This document shows positions 17,889-27,124 of a stretch of DNA of 38,174 bases, piece after piece (positions within the stretch are counted from its first letter, which is position 1; the number at the start of each line of letters is the position of its first letter). The DNA is taken from contig WRMK01000004.1 in the NCBI GenBank assembly GCA_009777155.1, positions 1 through 38,174 of the forward strand, in the 5' to 3' direction. Position numbers and translations under genes: made by a program. The notes under the pieces are model-generated. The model did no database searches. It had not been told where the DNA came from and saw only the letters and a program-made list of their open reading frames with translations. The stretch comes from Oscillospiraceae bacterium (GTDB lineage Bacteria > Bacillota > Clostridia > Oscillospirales > Ruminococcaceae).

Positions 17889-18003
17889 ACCGCCGCCCAT
17901 TCTCCCCACTGACGTAAGAAAACTTTGCTTTAGCAAAGTTTTAATAGCCGCCCATCTTTTTCATAATTAAATGAAACTGAATGGGCGGCTATTGGGCGGC
18001 GGT
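17889..18003. repeat. F5 multi-hairpin element copy B, inverted relative to copy A (outer stem accgccgccca/tgggcggcggt)
   Basis: Reverse complement contains aatagccgcccattcagtttcatttaattatgaaaaagatgggcggctattaaaactttgctaaagcaaagtttt, near-identical to copy A core. Confidence 0.88.
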
Positions 18004-18013
18004 TCGTTTATTT

Positions 18014-18216
18014 GCGGACGACCGGGGGCGGTCGTTCCTACGTGCAAAAAAGATTTTCGGTCGTTGAAAATTTTTATTGTAGGGTCGGGCTTCCATGCCC
18101 GACCGTTCATTTCTGGGTTGTTCGCGGGCGGGCATGGAAACCCGCCCCTACAGCAATAATTTTCAACCACATAAAAATATCATGGTATGTAGGGGCGAAC
18201 TGCGTTCGCCCGCAAA
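18014..18216. repeat. Cluster of F4 palindromic units with different cores
   Basis: gcggacgaccgggggcggtcgttcctacg; tgtagggtcgggcttccatgcccgacc; cgggcgggcatggaaacccgcccctaca; tgtaggggcgaactgcgttcgcccgc. Confidence 0.82.
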
Positions 18217-18245
18217 ACCGCGCAACCACCGTAACCCCAACAAAA

Positions 18246-19139
18246 TCAAACATTATTCAACAACCGAAACTCCGTAGGCGTCAACTGCTTATTATGCTTG
18301 AAGACCCTGTTGAAGGTCGCGATGCTTTGGAAGCCCGATTCGAGGGCGATTTCGGTGATTGCGGCATCGGAATTTATCAGCATCGACTCGGCGACCTTGA
18401 CCCTCACACGGGTGAGATAATCATAGAAAGACACCCCCGCGAATTGCTTGAACCACCGTGTAAAATGAAACTTGCTGAACCCCGCTATCCCCGAAATCAG
18501 CTCAAGCGGCATATCCTCCTTGTAGTGCTGATTTATGTACTCGATACAGCGGTTGAAATTGGCGATATGGGCCTTTCGCTTGACTAAAATTGGCAGGTCG
18601 GCGAAGTCCTCGGGGTTTTCGCCGTGGCTTTGGTAATTCCGCGCCATTGCAACCGCGATGTTAATCAGCTTTGCCGCGACGTTCGCCTCGTAATAATCGG
18701 CTTTCCCGCGATACTCGTCCAACGCCGCCAAGAGCGATTCCTTTATAATAGGGTGCAATTCGGGGTGCTCGGCGGGGGTAATTTTGCGGGGCTTGAAAAA
18801 GAGGTAGGACGCGCTTGTGAGGCCTTTTACCGACTTCAAAAGCGAGATGTCGAACTGCAAAATTATCCGCTCGCCTGCGCCTATCGTTTTCGGTACATGA
18901 ATCTCGTGAATGTCGCCGGTAGGGATTATCAGCACGTCGTATTCGGCGAGCGGGTACAAGGTCTCGTTGACCGTAACTTCATAGCCGCCCTTAATCGGCA
19001 TGATGATTTCCGCCGCACTGTGCCAGTGTTTGGGGTAGTCGGTCGCCTCGTCGTTGTGGTAAATCAAAAACAATCCCCCACCAAAATCAACAGTTTCCAA
19101 CATGCCGTCTAATTTATATATCATACCTTCACCCCCCAT
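18246..19139 (-). CDS. AraC-family transcriptional regulator (cupin + HTH)
   Basis: KHWHSAAEIIMPIKGGYEV..; HTH region LISGIAGFSKFHFTRWFKQFAGVSFYDYLTRVRVKVAESMLINSDAAITEIALESGFQSIATFNRVFKHNKQLTPTEFR. Confidence 0.94.
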   Translation of the reverse strand: MGGEGMIYKLDGMLETVDFGGGLFLIYHNDEATDYPKHWHSAAEIIMPIKGGYEVTVNETLYPLAEYDVLIIPTGDIHEIHVPKTIGAGERIILQFDISLLKSVKGLTSASYLFFKPRKITPAEHPELHPIIKESLLAALDEYRGKADYYEANVAAKLINIAVAMARNYQSHGENPEDFADLPILVKRKAHIANFNRCIEYINQHYKEDMPLELISGIAGFSKFHFTRWFKQFAGVSFYDYLTRVRVKVAESMLINSDAAITEIALESGFQSIATFNRVFKHNKQLTPTEFRLLNNV

Positions 19140-19142
19140 ATT

Positions 19143-19301
19143 TAATGCAGAAATGAGAATGCAGAATGCAGAAATAAGCGGCTTACAAGGCTTATTCCCG
19201 ACGGAAATCCACTTGAAAATTAATTCACAGGCGCATATCTGCTGAAAAATAACCTAAAAAATTTAATTATTTCTGCATTCTGCATTCTGCATTCTCATTT
19301 T
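19143..19301. repeat. F1 element copy 4
   Basis: aatgcagaaatgagaatgcagaatgcagaaat ... atttctgcattctgcattctgcattctcatttt; core cgcatatctgctga and ttcccgacggaaa. Confidence 0.88.
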
Positions 19302-19332
19302 ATCATGGTAATCATAAATTGTCAATAGGTTT

Positions 19333-19379
19333 TCAAATATTGCGATTGCCAATTTTTGGGCGACTTCTCAAATATTGCC
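19333..19379. promoter_or_regulatory. 11-bp direct repeat TCAAATATTGC x2 in divergent araC/SBP intergenic region; candidate operator
   Basis: tcaaatattgc at 19333 and 19368 (35 bp start-to-start). Confidence 0.35.
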
Positions 19380-19508
19380 GAAAACCGTATATTTTGTAAA
19401 TTACAGCAATATATGATTAGACAGATACAAAATTCAAGTGTATTATTAAAAATAGCTAAAAATTTTTGCACTTACAAGCTTTAATTTTACGAAGGGGTAA
19501 AAAATAGT

Positions 19509-22493
19509 ATGTACATTGACCCTGCCAAGAAAAAATTTATCTACGCCGGGATTGCCGCGGCGGTTGTGATTGTGATTGTCGTTTTCGCCCTTACACGGGG
19601 CGCGGTCGGCAGTTTTTACCAGAAGTACGAGGGCTTTGACCTGACCGCGCCCGCGTCGGGGCGCAGTGATACATATGTGCGGTACCTTGACCGATTCCCG
19701 AACGCCGCGTTTCCGTCGGCGGGGGTCGTGATTGACCTTGCCGATTTTAATGAAGTCTTGGTAAACCCTGTTGTAATCGAACGTGAGGAGGTTGTAAATT
19801 CACGCGGTGCGACTATTGAAACAGACCTCGAGGGCGAGTTTGGCGATGTTGGCAGATTTTTAATGACCGACGAATACGCCTTTGTTGAGTATACCGTAGA
19901 TGTCCCTGCGGCAGGGTTTTACAACTTAAAAATTGATTTCTTCCCCGTTGAATCAAGGGGCGTTGACATTGAACGCGCCGTGTATATTAACGGGTCGATT
20001 CCGTTTCGCGGGGCAGATATAATCACCTTTTACAGGACATGGGGCGACTTGGTCCAGTATGATAATTCGGGCAATCCGTATACTATACGCACCGACAACC
20101 AAAACAATCAGATTCGCGCTACACAGGTCGAGATGCCGCGTTGGGAGACCTCGTTCTTCATGGATTCACAGGGGTATTTTATCGAGCCGTATAAGTTTTA
20201 CTTTGAGGCGGGGGCGAATACAATCGCGCTCGAATCGGTCAACGAGCCGCTTGCAATCAAGAGTTTCGAGCTTGTACCGGTCCGCGATTTGCCGACACAC
20301 GCCGAGTTTATGCAACAGACCGATTTGTCACGGTTCAGCGGCAACAGGCTCAGTGCGCCCATAATAATACAGGGCGAGGATTCAAAAGCACGCTCGTCCG
20401 CGTCACTGTACCCATTTTTCGATACATCGTCCGCCACAACCGAGCCGTACAGCGTCCGCTATATTACACTCAACGCAATAGGCGGCGGCCGCTGGGGGAT
20501 ACCGGGGCAGTGGATTGAATGGGACATTGAAGTACCCGAAGACGGCTTGTATCGTCTCGACTTCAAGTCGCGGCAGAATTACAACCGCGGAATGGTCTCC
20601 AACCGTACTTTGTTTATAAATGGCGAGATTCCGTTTCAAGAAGCTTTGGCTATACCGTTCCACTTCAGCAGCTCGTGGGACTTGGTCGGCCCTACCGACT
20701 TGAATGGCAATCCGCTGTTCTTCCCGCTGGGTGCCGGCACGAATACTATTAGGCTGCAAGTTACTCTCGGAGACATCAGTACTACTTTATCGCAGATTGA
20801 AGAATCTGTGCTGCGCCTTAACGAAATCTACCTGCAAGTCTTGGTACTTACAGGCCCCGACCCCGACCCCAACCGCGATTACCGCCTTGAAGAATACTAC
20901 CCCGACTTGATTACCCGCATGGACTTCGAGAGCCGCTACATATACAAACTCATGGACGATATTATAGAGTACACGGGCCAAATGGGCCCCGAGGTTGCAA
21001 CTCTGCAGTCGATTGCGCGACAATTGGAAGTCTTCGTCAGAAAACCGCAGGATATTCCGCGCGGTGTAGTAGTATTTAAGGAAAACATTGCGGCAGTCGG
21101 GACTACCTTGATAGGCTTGTCGTCCGCGCCATTAGATATAGACTGGATTGCGCTTACTTGTGAGAATACTACAGCACCGAAAGTCAGCGAGAACTTCTTC
21201 CAAACGGCACGGCATGAAATTTTGTCGTTCCTTGCAACTTTCTTTGTGGACTTTAATAATATCGGCGACGTGCACCGAGGTCGGGACGTCACCGAAGTTT
21301 GGATATTCAGCGGCCGCGACCAGAGTACCATTCTGAAATCAATGATAGACGATACTTACACCCCCTCCACCGCGAACCCCGTGAACCTGCGCTTGGTGGA
21401 CTTGGCGGCGTTAATGCCCGCAGTCGTGGCGGGTTCTGGGCCGGACGTGGCACTTACGGTCAACAATGCCGACCCGATTAACTACGCATTCAGAAGTGCG
21501 GCAAAGGATTTGCGAAATTTCACCGATTTTTACGAGGTCAAAGAGGAGTTTCACCCCGAGGCCTTTGTGCCGTTTGAATATCTTGGCGGGTACTACGGTA
21601 TACCCGAAACGCAAATATTCCCGGTAATGTTCTACCGCATGGATATTTTGGAACAGCTTGGAATCGAGCCGCCGCAGACTTGGGACGAAGTCGTCGCAAT
21701 CTTCCCGGCGTTGCAACAGAAGAACTTGAGCGTGGGGATTCCGTCGGTTGAGCGGCGGTTCGGCGAGTTGTTCGCGCCCGACTTATCGGGATTTTTCACA
21801 CAGTTGTATCAGGTTGGCGGCGCGTTGTACAACGAGGACGGCTCGCGCTCGCTGTTCGATAGTGAGCAAGCGGTAACAGCGTTCGACACCTACACTCGCT
21901 TTTTCACCCACTACAAAGCCCCCTTGCACTACAACTTTGTCAACCGCTTCCGCTCGGGCGAGATGCCGATTGGCTTTGCCGACTATAACATGTTTAATCA
22001 ATTGGCAGTATTCGCACCCGAAATCAGAGGATTGTGGCGGTTTGATTTGTTGCCGGGTATACCGCAGGAAGACGGCAGTATCAATCGCAGTACCTCTTGT
22101 TGGGGCAATGCCTCGATGATTTTGTCCAATTGTAAAGACCCCGATAAGGCGTGGGAATTTATGCGTTGGTGGGTCAGCTCGGATACGCAATTGCGGTTCG
22201 GGCGGGAGTTAGAAAGTGTGATGGGTACGGCGGCGCGGTATCCGACTGCGAACTTGGTCGCGTTCAATCAGCTCGGTTGGAACGCCCGCGATAATTCGGT
22301 GCTGAACAGGCAGTGGGAATGGGTCGTGGGAACACCGGAAGTCCCCGGCGGCTATTACGTTCAACGGCATATAATCAATGCAGTGCGTAGGGTAATTAAC
22401 GACTCGGTGGACATGAGAGAAACCCTGCTCGACTACACACGCTCGATTAACAACGAACTTGAGAAGAAGCGCAAAGAATTTGGATTATCCTGA
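19509..22493 (+). CDS. Membrane-anchored multidomain protein: two CBM-like modules + C-terminal extracellular solute-binding (family 1) domain
   Basis: N-terminal TM KKFIYAGIAAAVVIVIVVFALTRG; repeated YINGSIPFRGA../FINGEIPFQEA.. modules; SBP features TEVWIFSGRDQSTILKSMIDD, LGGYYGIPETQIFPVMFYRMDILEQLGIEPPQTWDEV, DKAWEFMRWWVSSDTQ. Confidence 0.85.
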   Translation: MYIDPAKKKFIYAGIAAAVVIVIVVFALTRGAVGSFYQKYEGFDLTAPASGRSDTYVRYLDRFPNAAFPSAGVVIDLADFNEVLVNPVVIEREEVVNSRGATIETDLEGEFGDVGRFLMTDEYAFVEYTVDVPAAGFYNLKIDFFPVESRGVDIERAVYINGSIPFRGADIITFYRTWGDLVQYDNSGNPYTIRTDNQNNQIRATQVEMPRWETSFFMDSQGYFIEPYKFYFEAGANTIALESVNEPLAIKSFELVPVRDLPTHAEFMQQTDLSRFSGNRLSAPIIIQGEDSKARSSASLYPFFDTSSATTEPYSVRYITLNAIGGGRWGIPGQWIEWDIEVPEDGLYRLDFKSRQNYNRGMVSNRTLFINGEIPFQEALAIPFHFSSSWDLVGPTDLNGNPLFFPLGAGTNTIRLQVTLGDISTTLSQIEESVLRLNEIYLQVLVLTGPDPDPNRDYRLEEYYPDLITRMDFESRYIYKLMDDIIEYTGQMGPEVATLQSIARQLEVFVRKPQDIPRGVVVFKENIAAVGTTLIGLSSAPLDIDWIALTCENTTAPKVSENFFQTARHEILSFLATFFVDFNNIGDVHRGRDVTEVWIFSGRDQSTILKSMIDDTYTPSTANPVNLRLVDLAALMPAVVAGSGPDVALTVNNADPINYAFRSAAKDLRNFTDFYEVKEEFHPEAFVPFEYLGGYYGIPETQIFPVMFYRMDILEQLGIEPPQTWDEVVAIFPALQQKNLSVGIPSVERRFGELFAPDLSGFFTQLYQVGGALYNEDGSRSLFDSEQAVTAFDTYTRFFTHYKAPLHYNFVNRFRSGEMPIGFADYNMFNQLAVFAPEIRGLWRFDLLPGIPQEDGSINRSTSCWGNASMILSNCKDPDKAWEFMRWWVSSDTQLRFGRELESVMGTAARYPTANLVAFNQLGWNARDNSVLNRQWEWVVGTPEVPGGYYVQRHIINAVRRVINDSVDMRETLLDYTRSINNELEKKRKEFGLS

Positions 22494-22616
22494 CGTATGA
22501 TTGACAATTGACAGATAATAATAAGGCGCGGTTATGATTTTGTGCGGGTGAAAACCCCCTTGCGCCAAACAAACCTATACGCCTATACGATTTCGGGGCG
22601 CAAGGAGGAGAAATTC

Positions 22617-23555
22617 ATGGAAGAAACTACCCGGGGTAACATGACCTTCAAAGAGAAGATGCACTGGTTTTGGTACGACGTGAAGATGAGCAAAACATAT
22701 TACTTGTTTCTGCTCCCCTATGCGTTGGTGTTCATAACTTTCTTGGTTTTGCCTGTAATTATTTCGATTTTTTTTAGTTTCACTTACTATAATATTTTCG
22801 AGCCGCCGAAATTTATCGGCTTGGATAACTATACCAACCTGCTTTTGGGGGACGATATATTTTTGAAGGCGGTCACGAATACCCTACTGATGGCACTGAT
22901 TACAGGTCCCATCGGCTACATAATGGCGTTCGTCTTTGCATGGTTTATACACGGATTGCCGCGGTTGTTGCGGGCGTTTGCGGTGCTGATATTCTACGCG
23001 CCTACATTATCCGGCTCGGTGTTTTTAGTCTGGCTGTTGATATTCAGCGGCGACCAGTATGGCTACGCGAATGCGATTCTGCGCTCACTCGGGCTTAACA
23101 CGGGGCAGCCAATATATTTCCTTACCAACCCCGATTATATGATGCCTATTATCTTGGTGGTAATCCTGTGGATGAGCCTTGGTGCGGGATTCCTGTCGTT
23201 CGTGGCGGGATTGCAAACGGTTGACCGTTCGCAGTATGAGGCGGGGTATATTGACGGCGTGCGTAATCGTTGGCAGGAACTGTGGTTTATCACGCTGCCG
23301 AACATGAAAGGTATGCTGTTGTTCGGGGCGGTTATGTCGATTACCCAGTCGTTTGCAGTCGGCGATATTACGACCGCGCTCTGCGGCTTCCCCAGTACCG
23401 ATTACGCCGTGCATACGATAATTAATCACTTGGTAGACTACGGCACACTGCGCTTTGACATGGGCTACGCCTCGGCAATAGCAACACTGCTGTTCTTGAT
23501 TATGGTGCTGTGTAATAGATACATTCAAAAGGCAATCGGAAGAATAGGAAAGTAA
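22617..23555 (+). CDS. CUT1-type sugar ABC transporter permease
   Basis: YLFLLPYALVFITFLVLPVIISIFFSFT..; EAA-like loop YEAGYIDGVRNRWQELWFITLPNMKG; aaggagg SD before ATG 22617. Confidence 0.92.
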   Translation: MEETTRGNMTFKEKMHWFWYDVKMSKTYYLFLLPYALVFITFLVLPVIISIFFSFTYYNIFEPPKFIGLDNYTNLLLGDDIFLKAVTNTLLMALITGPIGYIMAFVFAWFIHGLPRLLRAFAVLIFYAPTLSGSVFLVWLLIFSGDQYGYANAILRSLGLNTGQPIYFLTNPDYMMPIILVVILWMSLGAGFLSFVAGLQTVDRSQYEAGYIDGVRNRWQELWFITLPNMKGMLLFGAVMSITQSFAVGDITTALCGFPSTDYAVHTIINHLVDYGTLRFDMGYASAIATLLFLIMVLCNRYIQKAIGRIGK

Positions 23556-23596
23556 TTAGAGTTAAAGGCTGAAAATAATTTAGGAAGGTGGGTTCC

Positions 23597-23647
23597 ATGC
23601 CGCAATTTTCGTTGAAAATTGCTCAAGCGTGGGCGGCATGGTATTGA
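23597..23647 (+). CDS. Putative 16-aa leader ORF (MPQFSLKIAQAWAAWY)
   Basis: ATG preceded by ggaaggtggg; stops 4 nt before next permease ATG, which lacks a clear SD of its own. Confidence 0.35.
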   Translation: MPQFSLKIAQAWAAWY

Positions 23648-23651
23648 ATTT

Positions 23652-24506
23652 ATGAAAGCTGGCGGTCTTCGACAAACCCGTTCTATTGGCGGGAACATAT
23701 TTGTTTATCTTATGCTAATCCTTTTCGGGGCGTTCTTCGCGTACCCGCTTGTGTTTGCTATAAATAACGCGTTCAAGCCGCTCAACGAAATCTTCCTGTT
23801 CCCACCGCGGCTGTTCGTGCAACAACCTACCATGAACAATTTCCGCGACCTGTTCACAATCATGAGCCGCGAGAGGATTACATTTTCACGCTACATATTC
23901 AACACCGCGTTTATAACCGCAGTCGGGACTTTCGGGCATATTATCATCGCCTCAATGGGCGCGTATGTCTTGTCAAAATATACTTTTCCGGGCAGTCGGC
24001 TGTTCTTTAAGGCGGTCATCGTTACGCTGATGTTCTCGGTGCATGTTACGGCGATTCCCAACTTTTTAATCATGAACCAGCTTGGCTGGGTTGATACCTA
24101 CGCCGCCGTAATTATCCCCGCGTTCGCAATGCCTATCGGCTTTTTCCTGCTGAAACAATTCATGGACACCGTCCCGATGACGCTGATTGAAGCGGCGAAA
24201 ATTGACGGTGCGAAAGAGTTTCTGATATTCTGGAGTATCGTAATGCCGACTGTAAAGCCTGCATGGTTGACAGTCATGGTTTTCTCGGTGCAGAACCTCT
24301 GGAACGCCCGCGCATCCAACTTTATCTTCTCGGAAGAATTGAAGACACTGCCGTACGCCTTGCAACAGATTCAAGCGGGCGGCGTTCAGCGGGCGGGTGT
24401 CGGCGCGGCGGTAACTTTATTTATAATGGTAGTCCCGCTCGTAGTCTTCATCAGCGCGCAGAGTAATATCATTGAAACCATGGCGAGTTCGGGAATTAAG
24501 GAGTAG
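23652..24506 (+). CDS. CUT1-type carbohydrate ABC transporter permease
   Basis: GGNIFVYLMLILFGAFFAYPLVFAINNAFKPLNEIFLFPPRLFV..; EAA loop IEAAKIDGAKEFLIFWSIVMPTVKP. Confidence 0.92.
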   Translation: MKAGGLRQTRSIGGNIFVYLMLILFGAFFAYPLVFAINNAFKPLNEIFLFPPRLFVQQPTMNNFRDLFTIMSRERITFSRYIFNTAFITAVGTFGHIIIASMGAYVLSKYTFPGSRLFFKAVIVTLMFSVHVTAIPNFLIMNQLGWVDTYAAVIIPAFAMPIGFFLLKQFMDTVPMTLIEAAKIDGAKEFLIFWSIVMPTVKPAWLTVMVFSVQNLWNARASNFIFSEELKTLPYALQQIQAGGVQRAGVGAAVTLFIMVVPLVVFISAQSNIIETMASSGIKE

Positions 24507-24511
24507 GGTGT

Positions 24512-26269
24512 ATGAGAAAATTACTTGCAATAGTGCTTAGTTCTGTGCTTTTAATCGGGCTTGCTTCGACGGTTCATGCCGCGGGGCCGACCAACTATAC
24601 CTATGTCTACGGCTTTTGGGCGGACGAAATCGCCACGCCGGACGCCTTTGCGGTTGCGGGAATGGTTTACGGCTTTGATTACGGCATCGGCAACTTCAAC
24701 AACCCGCAAGACCTGCACTCCTGCAAACTCACCAACAAGCTCTACATTGCCGACACCGGAAATAATCGCATAGTCGTCTTCGACTTGGACGAGAGCACCG
24801 ATAGTTTCGTGCTGAACCGCGTTGTTACGGGGGTTTATATTGACCCTGCGGACGTGCCGGTTCTGCGCGATGTGGGCGAAGTTGACCTTGAGGAGGACGA
24901 CGAGGAAGGCGCGCCGCATTTTGACGACGGTGAGCATAGCGTTGATGAAACTGAACATTTTGACGATGACGAGGACGATGTGAACCCGCAAACGGACGAA
25001 ATTGACGAACAATGGACAATGGACAATGGACAATTGACAATTGATGATGAAGATGAAAACGAGATTGACGAAGACGGTCTTGTTGAAGATGAAGAATTTC
25101 CGCTTTATAATGAGGACGGCTTGATTTTCAGCGGGTTCAATTCGCCGCACGGGATTTTCGTTGACAAGCATGGCGAGATTTTCATTGCCGATACGCTGAA
25201 TCAGCGGATATTGCGCCTTGACAACGATTTTAACTACATAAACTCGGTCTTCCGGCCCGACGACCCCACCGTCGTTGACGACGGCATAGAATTTCTGCCG
25301 CTGAAATTAGTCGCGGACTTCTCGGGGAGAATTTTCACACAAGTACGAAACGTGAACAAAGGCTTCATGGAGTTCGATGTAGACGGGACTTTTCATGGGT
25401 ACATGGGCGCGTCCCGCGTTGAGCCAAGACTAATCGACATTTTTTGGAAACGTATCGCAACCGACGCACAACGGCGGCAGATGGAGCTGTTTGTACCGAC
25501 CGAGTATAATAACCTTTCGCTCGACCATGACGGCTTTGTTTACGCGACTTTGAGTGCATATTCGGGCAACCCGTTCGACGGTGTCGCGCCTGTCCGCAGG
25601 CTTAACGCTATCGGCGAGGATATACTTATCCGCAACGGCTACGCCGAACCCGCCGGGGACTGGTGGGGCGGCTCTTTCGGGGGGATACAGGGCATGTCGA
25701 GATTTGCCGACGTGACGGTCTTCCCCAATAATTCCTACGCAGTTCTCGACCGCACACGGGGCAGGATTTTCATGTACGACTACCAAGGCGAGTTGCTGTA
25801 CGTTTTCGGCGGTATCGGCAACACACGCGGGCGATTCTTGGACGTTGCGGCGATTGACCGCATGGGGGATAATCTGTTGGTGCTTGACCCCCGCGCCGCC
25901 ACTGTGACACGCTTTGCGCCCACTCGATACGGCAGTTACATTACCGCCGCCATGGACTATTACTACAGCGGCGACTACGACAAGTCGGCCGAAATGTGGA
26001 ACATGGTAATGAACCTCAATGGTAACTACGACTTTGCGTACATTGGCATGGGCAGGGCCGCACTCCGTAACGAGCAATACGCCGAGGCAATGCGGCTTTA
26101 CGAGATTAAACACGACCAAGAGAATTATGGCAAAGCCTTTCAGCTGTTCCGAAAAGACTGGATTGAGGCCAATATAACGACGATTCTGCTGTGTTTGTTG
26201 GTAGTTTATGTGATACTGAAGACACTTTCGATTGTGCTGAAAATCCGTAATAAGCGTAAGGGGGAATAA
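24512..26269 (+). CDS. NHL-repeat beta-propeller protein with TPR-like region and C-terminal TM; acidic repeat-derived linker
   Basis: NNPQDLHSCKLTNKLYIADTGNNRIVVFDLD; FNSPHGIFVDKHGEIFIADTLNQRILRLD; TPR-like SAEMWNMVMNLNGNYDFAYIGMGRAALRNEQYAEAMRLYEIKHD; C-terminal hydrophobic helix. Confidence 0.85.
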   Translation: MRKLLAIVLSSVLLIGLASTVHAAGPTNYTYVYGFWADEIATPDAFAVAGMVYGFDYGIGNFNNPQDLHSCKLTNKLYIADTGNNRIVVFDLDESTDSFVLNRVVTGVYIDPADVPVLRDVGEVDLEEDDEEGAPHFDDGEHSVDETEHFDDDEDDVNPQTDEIDEQWTMDNGQLTIDDEDENEIDEDGLVEDEEFPLYNEDGLIFSGFNSPHGIFVDKHGEIFIADTLNQRILRLDNDFNYINSVFRPDDPTVVDDGIEFLPLKLVADFSGRIFTQVRNVNKGFMEFDVDGTFHGYMGASRVEPRLIDIFWKRIATDAQRRQMELFVPTEYNNLSLDHDGFVYATLSAYSGNPFDGVAPVRRLNAIGEDILIRNGYAEPAGDWWGGSFGGIQGMSRFADVTVFPNNSYAVLDRTRGRIFMYDYQGELLYVFGGIGNTRGRFLDVAAIDRMGDNLLVLDPRAATVTRFAPTRYGSYITAAMDYYYSGDYDKSAEMWNMVMNLNGNYDFAYIGMGRAALRNEQYAEAMRLYEIKHDQENYGKAFQLFRKDWIEANITTILLCLLVVYVILKTLSIVLKIRNKRKGE

Positions 26270-26271
26270 TC

Positions 26272-26931
26272 ATGGTGGCCACTCTAAAGAATATTGACAC
26301 CTATACCGAGCTGCTCAAACAGCTTAAATACGCACTCTACTGCATATTTCACCCTGCCGACGGCTTTTGGTGCATTAACAGGGAAAAGCGGGCTTCGGTG
26401 GCGTCGGCGACTGTGCTTTTGGTGGTCTACTGCCTGATTGAGGTCATGCGGTTGACACTTACCAACTTTCAAATGCTCTTAGTGCCGATTGAGTACTTCA
26501 ACGCACCTATGGCGGCGTTGTCAATCTGCGTGCCTATCCTGCTCTGGAGCGTTGCGAACTGGGGGTTCACCACATTATTCAACGGCAAGGGCAAGCTTTC
26601 GGACATTTACGTCGCGACTGTTTACGCCTTCACCCCTGTAATTATTTGCAATGCCGCGGGTATAGTTATCAGCCAATTTATCACCTTTGAGGAAGGCGTG
26701 CTGTATCATACAATGCTGTCAATCGCGGGGATTTGGGCGTTTCTGTTGGTCTTGGTCGCGATGATGCAAGTCCATGATTACACCCTGCTCAAAGCAATCG
26801 CCACAAGCCTGCTCGCAATCTGCGGAATCGGGTTTATAGTCTTCATTTTCCTGCTGTTTTTCAGCCTTGTGAGCGATGCGTTTATGTATTTTTACAGTCT
26901 TTATAATGAGATTGTTTTTAGGCTTTATTAG
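26272..26931 (+). CDS. YIP1-family membrane protein
   Basis: Multi-TM; LSDIYVATVYAFTPVIICNAAGIVISQFI, WAFLLVLVAMMQVHDYTLLKAIATSLLA; N-terminal HPADGFWCI. Confidence 0.82.
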   Translation: MVATLKNIDTYTELLKQLKYALYCIFHPADGFWCINREKRASVASATVLLVVYCLIEVMRLTLTNFQMLLVPIEYFNAPMAALSICVPILLWSVANWGFTTLFNGKGKLSDIYVATVYAFTPVIICNAAGIVISQFITFEEGVLYHTMLSIAGIWAFLLVLVAMMQVHDYTLLKAIATSLLAICGIGFIVFIFLLFFSLVSDAFMYFYSLYNEIVFRLY

Positions 26932-26988
26932 CACCGTTAAAATTTTAACAATCGCAAAAGGGTGCAGTGAAATCTGCGGGCGAAACTC

Positions 26989-27072
26989 ACGGACGCGCAA
27001 TGCGCGCCCCTACATATAGCGCACGACTTTAATATTCGCCTACATATTGTAGGGGCGGGCATTGCCCGTCCG
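26989..27072. repeat. Composite inverted pair of F4 units
   Basis: cggacgcgcaatgcgcgcccctacat ... atattgtaggggcgggcattgcccgtccg. Confidence 0.87.
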
Positions 27073-27124
27073 CAAGCCCCGCACTGTTTTTAGGCTTTAC
27101 TAATTGTATAAAGGGAGCAACCAC

